DNA of 64,000 nt, taken from contig NZ_WNXY01000008.1 in NCBI RefSeq assembly GCF_009733815.1, forward strand, positions 248,001 through 312,000. Direction: 5' to 3'. Positions 10,367 through 17,598 of the stretch are shown here, piece after piece. How positions within the stretch are numbered: position 1 is the stretch's first letter; every line of letters starts with the position of its first letter. The stretch is from Pseudactinotalea suaedae (lineage in GTDB: Bacteria; Actinomycetota; Actinomycetes; Actinomycetales; Beutenbergiaceae). The position numbers were made by a program, and so were the translations under genes. Under the pieces are notes generated by a model. That model worked only from the letters and a program-made list of their open reading frames with translations, was not told the origin of the DNA and searched no databases.

Positions 10367-11023
10367 TCAGGTGGCCGGGGCGAGGGGGGCCAGCCCCTCG
10401 GAGGAGGCGACGGCGTCCTCGTCGCCGCAGGTGGCCAGCCAGTTGGCCAGCAGCCGGTGACCGCCCTCGGTGAGCACGGACTCGGGGTGGAACTGGACGC
10501 CGTGGAGCGGCAGCTCCCGGTGCTGCAGCCCCATCACGATGCCGTCACCGGTGGTCGCGGTGACCTCGAGCACGGGCGGTACGGTCTCGGCGAGCACCGC
10601 GAGCGAGTGGTAGCGGGTGGCCGTGAACGGGGTCGGCAGGCCGTCGAAGACGCCCGAGCCGCCGTGGTCCACGGGCGAGGTCTTGCCGTGCATCAGCTCC
10701 GGCGAGTGCGCGACCGTGCCGCCGAACACCTCACCGAGCGCCTGGTGGCCGAGGCACACCCCCAGCATCGGGGTCCTCGTGGCCGCGCAGGCCTCGATCA
10801 CCGGGATGCTCTGACCCGCGCCGGCCGGTGTGCCCGGTCCGGGTGAGATCAGCACGCCGCTGTAGGCGGCGAGCCGGGCCGGGTCCGCGACGATCTCCGC
10901 GAGCAGCGGGTCGTCGTTGCGCACCACCTCGGTCTGCGCCCCGAGCTGGTTGAGGTAGCCGACGATCGTGTAGACGAAGCTGTCGTAGTTGTCGACGACG
11001 AGGATGCGGGTCACGGCACTCAT
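10367..11023 (-). CDS. Glutamine amidotransferase, anthranilate/aminodeoxychorismate synthase component II
   Basis: 218 residues of the class I glutamine amidotransferase fold. The nucleophile is in GVCLGHQ, the His/Glu pair in VQFHPES, and the opening ILVVDNYDSFVYTI is characteristic of TrpG/PabA. It supplies ammonia from glutamine for tryptophan or p-aminobenzoate synthesis. No synthase component I gene is nearby, so TrpG and PabA cannot be told apart; the position next to pknB is where actinobacteria usually carry a pabA-like gene. The start overlaps the stop of the small upstream membrane protein gene. Confidence 0.9.
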   Translation of the reverse strand: MSAVTRILVVDNYDSFVYTIVGYLNQLGAQTEVVRNDDPLLAEIVADPARLAAYSGVLISPGPGTPAGAGQSIPVIEACAATRTPMLGVCLGHQALGEVFGGTVAHSPELMHGKTSPVDHGGSGVFDGLPTPFTATRYHSLAVLAETVPPVLEVTATTGDGIVMGLQHRELPLHGVQFHPESVLTEGGHRLLANWLATCGDEDAVASSEGLAPLAPAT

Positions 11024-11184
11024 GATCCGTCGCCGACCGTGTTCTCATCAAGTGGCAGCAACGGCGCCACCGCGGGGAAGACCACCTCGAACAGCAGCAG
11101 CACGGCTGCGGCCACCAGCACCAGCAGGATCAGTGCCCGCACCAGCGCGGGTCCGGGCAGGTGACGCCAGATCCATCCGTACAT
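11020..11184 (-). CDS. Small single-span membrane protein
   Basis: 54 residues with a short N-terminus (MYGWIWRHLPG), one hydrophobic helix (about 12-40) and an acidic tail. ATG 11184 overlaps the sortase stop by one base (TGATG), and its stop overlaps the amidotransferase start (ATGA), so it is embedded in a tightly coupled minus-strand operon. Small proteins of this kind sit next to class E sortases in several Micrococcales; no function is known to me. Confidence 0.75.
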   Translation of the reverse strand: MYGWIWRHLPGPALVRALILLVLVAAAVLLLFEVVFPAVAPLLPLDENTVGDGS

Positions 11185-11957
11185 CAGCCCTCCTCCAGCA
11201 GCTCGATGATCTCGGCGGGGCGCCCCTCGGAGCGGTCCACCCAGTGGTCCAGCTCCCCATGGATGATCCACCGCTCCCGCGTGGACCACAGCGGGTGGCA
11301 CGTCGTCAGCGTGATCATGCGCTGCGTCGCCTCAGCGGCCGGGTCGACCGGGTTGGGTGCGATCACCTCGGTCTGCGTGGGAAGCACCACGTAGGAGTCG
11401 GTGACCCGGTAGACGTACCAGGCCTGCGCCGTCTGCACGATGACCGCGTCCCCGACCTCGAGGGAGTCGACGCCGAAGAACGGCTTCCCGTGCGACTGCC
11501 GGTGGCCCGCGATCGCCAGGTTGCCGATCTCACCCGGCAGCGCCGTGTCGGGGTAGTGGCCCGTGAACCCGGCGTCGAGGACGTCCGCCCGACCCACGCC
11601 CTCCGCGACCGGCCACTCCCAGTCGGGACCCCAGCGCGGCACGAACATCGTCGCGAAGGTCTCGCCCGCGGCCGGCACCGGCTCGACGGGCGGCTCACCG
11701 GTCTGCGGCGTCCCCGCCCGCTCCGGCGAGTCCGGCGCCTCCTCGGCGAACGCCTCAATGTGCGCGCTCGCCTCACGGCCACCCGTGACATCCGTCCAGA
11801 AGACCTGCCACACCACGAACAGCGCGACGATCACACCCGCGGTGATCAGCAGCTCCCCGAGGAACCCGACGGCGCGCATGCCCGGGGCGGGGCGGGGCCG
11901 TGCGTGCCCCGCGCGGCGGCGCACCTCCGGGGGTGCCGCCACGTCAGCCCGGGACAC
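11184..11957 (-). CDS. Class E sortase
   Basis: 257 residues with an N-terminal signal anchor (about 30-52) and a sortase domain at about 95-250. The catalytic triad is visible as AGHRQSHG (His), TLTTCHP (Cys) and STRERWI (Arg). Class E sortases of high-GC Gram-positives attach proteins with LAXTG-type signals to peptidoglycan or act as housekeeping sortases. No substrate gene is adjacent. The GTG at 11957 overlaps the DUF881 stop by 14 nt; a second GTG five codons later is an alternative start. Confidence 0.9.
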   Translation of the reverse strand: MSRADVAAPPEVRRRAGHARPRPAPGMRAVGFLGELLITAGVIVALFVVWQVFWTDVTGGREASAHIEAFAEEAPDSPERAGTPQTGEPPVEPVPAAGETFATMFVPRWGPDWEWPVAEGVGRADVLDAGFTGHYPDTALPGEIGNLAIAGHRQSHGKPFFGVDSLEVGDAVIVQTAQAWYVYRVTDSYVVLPTQTEVIAPNPVDPAAEATQRMITLTTCHPLWSTRERWIIHGELDHWVDRSEGRPAEIIELLEEG

Positions 11958-12702
11958 TCGCGTACTCCATGCTCAGGTTGCTCTCGTCCGCAGGCATCTC
12001 GATGGTCTCCTCGGCTCGGACCTGCCAACCCAGGTTCAGCGCGTCCACGTACTGGAGGTAGATCTGGATCGGTGCGGTCGAGAGCAGCGTCTCCTCCAGC
12101 TCGTCGGGGTCACCGATCGCCGCGATCTCGTACGGCGGTGAGTAGGTCGCGCCGTCGATGAGCAGCACGTTGCCCACGCAGCGGACCGATGTGGTCATCG
12201 TGACCCGGTGGCCCTGCACCATCAAGGCCTCGGCGCCGCCGGCCCACAAGCCGTTCATCACGGCCTCCAGGTCCTGCTGGTGCACCACCAGGTCGTCGGG
12301 GCTCGCCCACTCCGGCAGCTGCACCGGTGTCGGGGCGTCGTCGAGCCGGACCAGCAGGCCTGGGCCGGTGACCGCCGTCGTCCCGGAGGCATGCGCCAGC
12401 AGCTCGTCCGCCTCGGCGGGGTCGTTCTGCTCCTCCAGCAGCGCCGCCACCTCCTCGCGCAGCGCCACCACGTCGGCGTTCGTCTCGGCCAGCCGCTCGG
12501 ACTCCACCCGCACCAGGTCGCGGAAGTTCTCCGGCTGCCGCTCGGACTGGTCGTCCGCCAGCCCGGCGCTCGTGCTGAACATCAGGCCCGCCAGCAGACC
12601 CACGACCCCCAGGCCCACCGACGCCTGGAACGAGTACCGGCCACCCCGCCGTCGGCCGCCTGAGCTCCCCTGAGGTGCCGAGGCGTGGCGATGCGGGGAC
12701 AT
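11944..12702 (-). CDS. DUF881 family membrane protein
   Basis: 252 residues: a basic N-terminus, a transmembrane or signal segment (about 27-48), a coiled-coil stretch rich in Glu/Leu (about 60-95) and the DUF881 domain. Motifs include TGPGLLVRLDD, GGAEALMVQGHRV and YSPPYEIAAIGD. The family is found in Gram-positives beside division and wall genes, including SepF/crgA neighbourhoods; its biochemical role is not established. It is divergent from crgA, with a 95-nt shared upstream region. Confidence 0.88.
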   Translation of the reverse strand: MSPHRHASAPQGSSGGRRRGGRYSFQASVGLGVVGLLAGLMFSTSAGLADDQSERQPENFRDLVRVESERLAETNADVVALREEVAALLEEQNDPAEADELLAHASGTTAVTGPGLLVRLDDAPTPVQLPEWASPDDLVVHQQDLEAVMNGLWAGGAEALMVQGHRVTMTTSVRCVGNVLLIDGATYSPPYEIAAIGDPDELEETLLSTAPIQIYLQYVDALNLGWQVRAEETIEMPADESNLSMEYASVPG

Positions 12703-12797
12703 GCGGTCAGTCTAGGTCGGTCTCACCGGGCTACCATGGGCGCGTCCGGACGGCCCACGCCGTGATCGGGCAGAACCACGCGAAGGAGTCCAGGTCG

Positions 12798-13049
12798 ATG
12801 CCCGAGTCCGCGTCCCGGCGCCGCAAGAAGCCCGCCTACACGCCGCCCCCTGCTTCCTCCGCGCCCGCGATCAGCAAGCCCTGGTACGCGCCCGTCTGCG
12901 TCACGCTCCTGATCGTCGGCCTCGTCTGGGTCGTCACCACCTACATCCTCGACTGGGCCTACCCGATCCCCGGGATCGGTGGCTGGAACCTGGCGATCGG
13001 GTTCTCGGTGATGATGGTCGGGTTCATCATGCTGATGCGGTGGCGGTAG
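12798..13049 (+). CDS. crgA: Cell division protein CrgA
   Basis: 83 residues. A basic, Pro-rich N-terminus is followed by two transmembrane helices (about 30-52 and 63-80) joined by the short loop WAYPIPGIGGWN, the CrgA layout. CrgA recruits FtsZ, FtsI and wall-synthesis proteins to the septum in actinobacteria. ATG 12798 is preferred over upstream in-frame ATGs because it fits the family length and has AAGGAG about 10 nt upstream. Confidence 0.93.
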   Translation: MPESASRRRKKPAYTPPPASSAPAISKPWYAPVCVTLLIVGLVWVVTTYILDWAYPIPGIGGWNLAIGFSVMMVGFIMLMRWR

Positions 13050-13097
13050 GGGTTTCCGTCTGACCTGAGTTGCGGGTGGTGTTGCTCGTTCTCGTCC

Positions 13098-13210
13098 GGG
13101 TCGCCGGGACATGTGTGCGCGACGCGACCATCCGCACGGTCCGCTCGTTCCTCGCTCCCCGTGCTCCCGCCAGGCCCATCCAGCGTCGCGCACACATATC
13201 CCGGTGACCC
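13098..13210. repeat. Long palindromic element, copy 2 (intergenic)
   Basis: Arms 13098-13125 and 13183-13210 are 28 bp with two mismatches, around a 57-nt interior. On the minus strand the interior carries TGGATGGGCCTGGCGGGAGC, GCGAGGAACGAGCG and GCGGATGGT, all shared with the rodA copy. It lies between convergent crgA and the ceramidase-like gene. The outer part of the arms differs from copy 1, but both arms differ together. Confidence 0.85.
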
Positions 13211-13288
13211 CTGGTGCGTTTCCTTGGGTGGTTCTCGCCCCTCTTGAGGCCGACGACGGCGGTTGCCGGGTTCTTTTAGCGCCTCCTC

Positions 13289-14596
13289 TCAGGGGTGGGC
13301 TTGGTTCTCTTGGTGGGTGCTGCTTGCGGCTTCCGGGAGCGTGCTGAGGGCACGGAGGGCGGCGGTTTCCAGGCGTTCTGCGCAGCCTGTGGCGAAGGGG
13401 CCGGGCATGCCGTAGTAGCGGTGGGCGTCGTCGACCTCGTAGCCGCCGTGGGGGTACTCGTCGGCGGGTGGGACGTAGCCCGGGCAGCCGTTGGCGTAGC
13501 CCAGCACCAGCACGGGGTGCGTCGGTGCCTGGGAGGCGATGCGTGTCGCGGTGGCCAGGAACGGTTCACCGGGCAGGGCCACCAGGGCGACGTCGCCGAG
13601 CGTCACCGCTGTCACGGTCCCGGCCCAGGCGTCCGGGACGTGGTCGTAGGAACCGGCCAGCAGCTCCGCGCTCCAGTGGAGCCAGGCGCCGAGGAGTGCC
13701 TCCCGCTGCGGTGAGACGCCCGCCGCGATCTCGGCGCGCCACTTCGCCGCCTGCGCCCGGGCCTGCGCCACGTCCACCCGCTCGATCGGCAGCTCGACCG
13801 GCTCGACGGCCACCGCTGCCGACGCCGCTCCGACCTCGCGCGCCGGCGCCGCCAGCACCGCCTCCGCCAGCGCGGTCCCGATCCGCTCGGCCGCGGCGAA
13901 CGTGCGCTCGTCGGAGGAGTCGACGTCGTAGGTCAGGTCGACCTGCTGACCGCAGTTCTGGTCGCCCGCGGCCCCCGTCGCGTAGACGCACAGCGCACCG
14001 GGCGTGGCGGCCTCCAACCGATCCCGCACGTAGCTCGGGAAGTCGCCTGAGATCGACCGGTTCGTCGCGTCCAACATCACCGGGTGAGCCGGGAGCACGA
14101 CCAGCCACGCCGCCGTCCGACCCTCGCTCTCGAAGCGCAGGAACTGCGCGGGCGGGTCGGTGAGGCGGTCGTCGTGCCGGCGGTTGTTGGCGATTCCGAG
14201 CGCGGGCGTCTCGCCGTACCGCACCGTGCAGGCGGTCCGGCTCGCCACGGCGCCGCGCACCGCCGCGACGACGGCGGCCACCACCGCGTCGTGGACCGCG
14301 CCGTCGTGCGGGCCGAGCCTCTCGAACGCCACGCACGGGCCCGAGTGGGTGTGGGTGGCGGTGACGACGGCCTCGCGGACCTCGTCCCCGAGCAGCTCCC
14401 GCACCATCGCGATCGTGCGCTCGTGCAGCCCGCAGACATCGACCGCGACGAGCGCGACGTCGTCGAGCACCAGCGCCCGGACCGTGAGCGGGTCGTGCAC
14501 GCCGTCGCTCGGGCCGCTCCGCGCGGCGAACCCGGACATCTCGGTCCCGACGGGGACGTCCACGTCCACCCGTGCGGTGCCCACCCACAAGCTCAC
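13289..14596 (-). CDS. Neutral/alkaline ceramidase-like hydrolase
   Basis: 435 residues resembling the N-terminal catalytic domain of neutral/alkaline ceramidases. It begins with VGTARVDVDVPVGTEMSGFAAR and has VVTATHTHSGP (zinc-binding histidines) and LPAHPVMLD. The family nucleophile region, normally GDVSPN, appears as GAAGDQN, and no secretion signal is visible, so a cytoplasmic amidase or a diverged relative is possible. It stands alone on the minus strand, convergent with crgA. True ceramidase activity is uncertain. Confidence 0.75.
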   Translation of the reverse strand: MSLWVGTARVDVDVPVGTEMSGFAARSGPSDGVHDPLTVRALVLDDVALVAVDVCGLHERTIAMVRELLGDEVREAVVTATHTHSGPCVAFERLGPHDGAVHDAVVAAVVAAVRGAVASRTACTVRYGETPALGIANNRRHDDRLTDPPAQFLRFESEGRTAAWLVVLPAHPVMLDATNRSISGDFPSYVRDRLEAATPGALCVYATGAAGDQNCGQQVDLTYDVDSSDERTFAAAERIGTALAEAVLAAPAREVGAASAAVAVEPVELPIERVDVAQARAQAAKWRAEIAAGVSPQREALLGAWLHWSAELLAGSYDHVPDAWAGTVTAVTLGDVALVALPGEPFLATATRIASQAPTHPVLVLGYANGCPGYVPPADEYPHGGYEVDDAHRYYGMPGPFATGCAERLETAALRALSTLPEAASSTHQENQAHP

Positions 14597-14843
14597 GGCT
14601 CATCCTCCCGCGGCATCCCCAGGTGTGGGTAACCGTGTGGAGAACTACAGCCATGTAATTCCACAGGTGTGAACAAGGTTGTGGATCACCAGGACCGGGT
14701 GGCGGGGGCCGTCGAAAGGCCCGTCGGGGCAGCGCGAAGCCGCGCCACTGCCGCGGCTGGATCACGGGGTCCGCAGGGTGTGCACACGTGCGGGGGGAGA
14801 CGACCGACGCCGGGTAAGCCCCGGTCCGGCGACGTGCGAGCGC

Positions 14844-15827
14844 TCAGACGAGCGCGTACCGGACCACGGTGGCGATGATCAGCAGCAGCGCGATGGCGGC
14901 GATGCCAGCGGGGCCGGCCCACGTCCGGATCTTCTTCGGCACGTAGGCGAGCACGGCGGCGATGGCCGCACCGGTGACGAGGCCACCGAGATGGGCCTGC
15001 CAGGAGATGTTCGGCATCACGAAGGTGATGACGAGGTTGATGCCGATCACGCTGAAGATCGAGGTGTTGCGCATCTTCAGGCGCAGCATCACCACGGCCA
15101 CGGCGCCGAACAGGCCGAACACCGCGCCGGAGGCGCCGACGGCCCCGCGGTTCCACAGCTCCAGCGGCGTCAGCAGCAGCACCGCCACCGAGCCGCCGAG
15201 CGCGCTGACGAGGTACAGCGCGAGGAACCGGGCCCGCCCGAGCGCCTGCTCGAGGAACGGACCCGTGAACCACAGCGCCACCATGTTGAAGCCCAGGTGC
15301 ACGATCCCGAACTGGCCGGGTGCGTGCAGGTACGCCGTGGTGAGCATGCGCCACGGCTCGATCTGCCCGGCGGCGGGGCTGAACGTGAACGCCTGCCGCA
15401 GCGAGGGGTTCACCATGTCGATGAGGAAGACCGCCACGCAGAGCGCGATCATCGTGATCGTCACGACCGGCTTCGCACCCGGCCGCGCCCTGCCGCCGAA
15501 GACGGTGACCTGCCCGCGCCCGCCCTGGCTCGCCTGCCGCACGCAGTCGACGCAGTGCACGCCCACGGCGGCGGGCCGCTGGCACTCCGGGCACGCCGGC
15601 CGGCCGCACCGCTGGCAGCTGACGTAGCTGACGCGGTCCGGGTGTCGCGGGCAGACCGGCGCACCTTGTTGTGGCGCGGGCGCACCCCCCTGGCCGCCCC
15701 ACCCCTGGCCGGCCCAGCTCTGACCGGGCCCGGCGGCGGGCGGGGTGCCGTACGCGGGCGCGCCGTCGCCGTGCTGGCCGGGCTGGCCGGACTGACCGGG
15801 GGGAGGTGCCGAGGGGTAGGACGTCAT
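14844..15827 (-). CDS. Rhomboid family intramembrane serine protease with zinc-finger N-terminus
   Basis: 327 residues. A Gly/Pro/Gln-rich start (1-50) leads to a zinc-binding segment with cysteine pairs (CQRCGRPACPEC, CVDC) and then a six-helix rhomboid domain. The catalytic serine is in GASGAVFGLFG and the histidine in WQAHLGGLVTG. It cleaves membrane proteins within the bilayer; natural substrates are unknown. ATG 15827 is 4 nt after the cyclophilin stop, so the two genes form an operon. Frames extending further upstream overlap the cyclophilin gene. Confidence 0.92.
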   Translation of the reverse strand: MTSYPSAPPPGQSGQPGQHGDGAPAYGTPPAAGPGQSWAGQGWGGQGGAPAPQQGAPVCPRHPDRVSYVSCQRCGRPACPECQRPAAVGVHCVDCVRQASQGGRGQVTVFGGRARPGAKPVVTITMIALCVAVFLIDMVNPSLRQAFTFSPAAGQIEPWRMLTTAYLHAPGQFGIVHLGFNMVALWFTGPFLEQALGRARFLALYLVSALGGSVAVLLLTPLELWNRGAVGASGAVFGLFGAVAVVMLRLKMRNTSIFSVIGINLVITFVMPNISWQAHLGGLVTGAAIAAVLAYVPKKIRTWAGPAGIAAIALLLIIATVVRYALV

Positions 15828-15831
15828 GGGG

Positions 15832-16404
15832 TCAGTCGACGATCTCGACCGAGTTGATGACCACGTCCTCGACCGGCGCGTCGCCGGGTGCCTGGCGCGG
15901 GTCGCTGATCGAGAACAGCTCCATCGCGCGCTTGTTCGGGCCGGTCGGGGTGCTCCCGATCGCGTCGACGACGGCGGTGCTCGCCGGGTCCTTGACCTTG
16001 CCGAAGATCGTGTGCTTGCCCTGCAGGTGGGTGGTGGCGGCCGTGGTGATGAAGAACTGGGAGCCGTTGGTGCCGCGGCCCATCCGCTTGCCCGCGTTCG
16101 CCATCGCGAGCACGTAGGGCTCGCGGAAGTGCAGCTCGGGGTGGATCTCGTCGTCGAACTCGAAGCCGGGACCACCGGTGCCGGTGCCGAGCGGGTCGCC
16201 GCCCTGCACCATGAAGTTCGGGATCACGCGGTGGAACACCGTGCCGTTGTAGAGCGGCTCGTTGGTCTCCTCACCCGTGGCCGGGTTCGTCCAGGTCCGC
16301 GCACCGGTGGCGAGCTCGACGAAGTTCTTGACGGTCTTGGGGGCATGGTGGGGCAGCAGCTCGATGACGATGTCGCCGGCGCTGGTGTGGAGGATCGCAT
16401 CCAT
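15832..16404 (-). CDS. Cyclophilin-type peptidyl-prolyl cis-trans isomerase
   Basis: 190 residues, one cyclophilin domain with the active-site FHRVIPNFMVQGGD, GRGTNGSQFFIT and the HLQGKHTIFGKV region. There is no signal peptide, so it is a cytoplasmic folding helper. ATG 16404 gives the usual start MDAILHTSAGDIVIELLP; the 22 extra codons upstream have no support. It is followed at once by the rhomboid gene, the arrangement seen in many actinobacteria. Confidence 0.95.
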   Translation of the reverse strand: MDAILHTSAGDIVIELLPHHAPKTVKNFVELATGARTWTNPATGEETNEPLYNGTVFHRVIPNFMVQGGDPLGTGTGGPGFEFDDEIHPELHFREPYVLAMANAGKRMGRGTNGSQFFITTAATTHLQGKHTIFGKVKDPASTAVVDAIGSTPTGPNKRAMELFSISDPRQAPGDAPVEDVVINSVEIVD

Positions 16405-16518
16405 GCCCCTCATCCTCGCATTGCCTCGCTCCATGTGCGCGCCGCGCCCAGACGACATAGGCTGTGGCAAAACCCGTCATCTGCGGATCGACGCAGATGC
16501 GCAAGCGTGGGGAGAGAC

Positions 16519-17352
16519 ATGGCGCGCAAGGACAAGATCTCCGCGGACCAGCTCCGCGACACCGCCCAGGACGCTGCACAGGAAGCGGGCAAGATCGCCA
16601 GGTCCCTCGCCGACCAGGGCAAGGACTGGGCCACCCCGAAGGTCGAGGCCGCGATCGAGTGGGCCGGTCCCCGGGTCGAAGGTGCCTGGAAGAAGGGCGT
16701 CGAGGCCGCCGCGCCGCGCGTCCTGAGCGCCGCTGACAAGAGCCGCGACGCCGTCGACATCGCGCACGACAAGCTCGTCGACGACGTCATCCCGCGAGTG
16801 ATCGCCGCGATGGAGGAGGCCGCCAAGGCCGCCCGCGGTGGCGCAGACGACCTGCAGGGCAAGGCGACGGCGGCCATCGCGGCCGCCGAGAAGGCCGTCA
16901 AGCAGCAGGAGGCGCAGGCTCGCGGCGGCAACAAGTTCGCCAAGACCCTCGGCTGGGTGCTCGTGGGCACCGCGGTCGCAGGCGCCGGCGTGCTGATCTG
17001 GCGCCGTACCCAGCCCGTCGACGACCCGTGGGCCGAGGAGTACTGGGACGACGCGGTGGCGAGCTCGCCCACGCAGGGCACCTCCGCCGTCGACAAGGCC
17101 AAGCACGCCGCCTCCGGCGTCGCGACCTCGGTCGCGGGAGCAGCTGAGAAGGCCAAGGAGGCTGCCTCCGACGCCGCCGCCAAGGTCAAGGACGCCACGG
17201 CCGAGGCCACCACCAAGGCCAAGGACGCCGCCGCCGAGGCGAAGGGCAAGACCGACGAGGCCGTCGTCGAGGCGAAGGACAAGACCGAGGACGCCGTCGC
17301 CGAGGCGAAGGACAGCTCCGAGGGCGCCGTCAAGGACGCCAAGAACGACTGA
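16519..17352 (+). CDS. Repeat-rich single-span membrane protein (apolipoprotein/LEA-like)
   Basis: 277 residues from ATG 16519 (GGGGAGAG upstream). The N-terminal half is amphipathic and Ala/Lys-rich, with DKARDAVDIAHDKL-like helices. A transmembrane helix follows at about 143-162 (TLGWVLVGTAVAGAGVLIWR), then an acidic patch (DDPWAEEYWDD) and a C-terminal third of degenerate 11-residue Ala/Lys/Asp/Glu repeats such as AKEAASDAAAK and TKAKDAAAEAK, like late-embryogenesis-abundant proteins. Related proteins occur next to ppiA-like genes in actinobacteria. No function is assigned. Confidence 0.75.
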   Translation: MARKDKISADQLRDTAQDAAQEAGKIARSLADQGKDWATPKVEAAIEWAGPRVEGAWKKGVEAAAPRVLSAADKSRDAVDIAHDKLVDDVIPRVIAAMEEAAKAARGGADDLQGKATAAIAAAEKAVKQQEAQARGGNKFAKTLGWVLVGTAVAGAGVLIWRRTQPVDDPWAEEYWDDAVASSPTQGTSAVDKAKHAASGVATSVAGAAEKAKEAASDAAAKVKDATAEATTKAKDAAAEAKGKTDEAVVEAKDKTEDAVAEAKDSSEGAVKDAKND

Positions 17353-17370
17353 CCTCAGGTCATCTCCACG

Positions 17371-17400
17371 ACGGCCCCGCACCGGAAGGTGCGGGGCCGT
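17371..17400 (+). terminator. Hairpin terminator after the repeat-rich membrane protein gene
   Basis: A perfect 13-bp GC-rich stem (17371-17383 with 17388-17400) around the loop GGAA, 18 nt after the stop codon. There is no T-run, as is usual for high-GC actinobacterial terminators. Confidence 0.7.
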
Positions 17401-17427
17401 CGTCGTCCCGCCCGCCCGCTCACTCGA

Positions 17428-17572
17428 TTTCACCGCACTTTCGACCACCGACCGGTTTCACCGCACTTTCGACCACAGACCGGTTTCACCGCACTTTCGA
17501 CGCGCGTCCACCTGCACGAGCGCGTTCGTCGGACGTGCGGTGAAGTCTCGCCGTGCCGAAAGTGCGGTGAAA
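17428..17572. repeat. Direct and inverted repeats of a 16-bp word upstream of argS
   Basis: TTTCACCGCACTTTCG occurs at 17428, 17456 and 17484 with exact 28-nt spacing; the last two intervals are near-identical 28-mers. Its perfect reverse complement occurs once at 17557-17572, and the partial inverted copy GTGCGGTGA lies at 17535-17543. The inverted copy can pair with any of the three direct copies. The whole array ends 27 nt before the argS start. Confidence 0.8.
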
Positions 17573-17598
17573 GCGGTCGGGGGCGGCGCAGTGCGAGA

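Noticed and set aside
14597-14843. A further DnaA-box cluster (CCACAGG and GTGTGGA near 14640-14690)
   Set aside because: Only loose matches to the consensus, far from the dnaA-dnaN region and without clustering of good sites.
17428-17500. CRISPR array of 28-nt period
   Set aside because: The period is a tandem repeat with almost no unique spacer, and an inverted copy follows. No cas gene is nearby.
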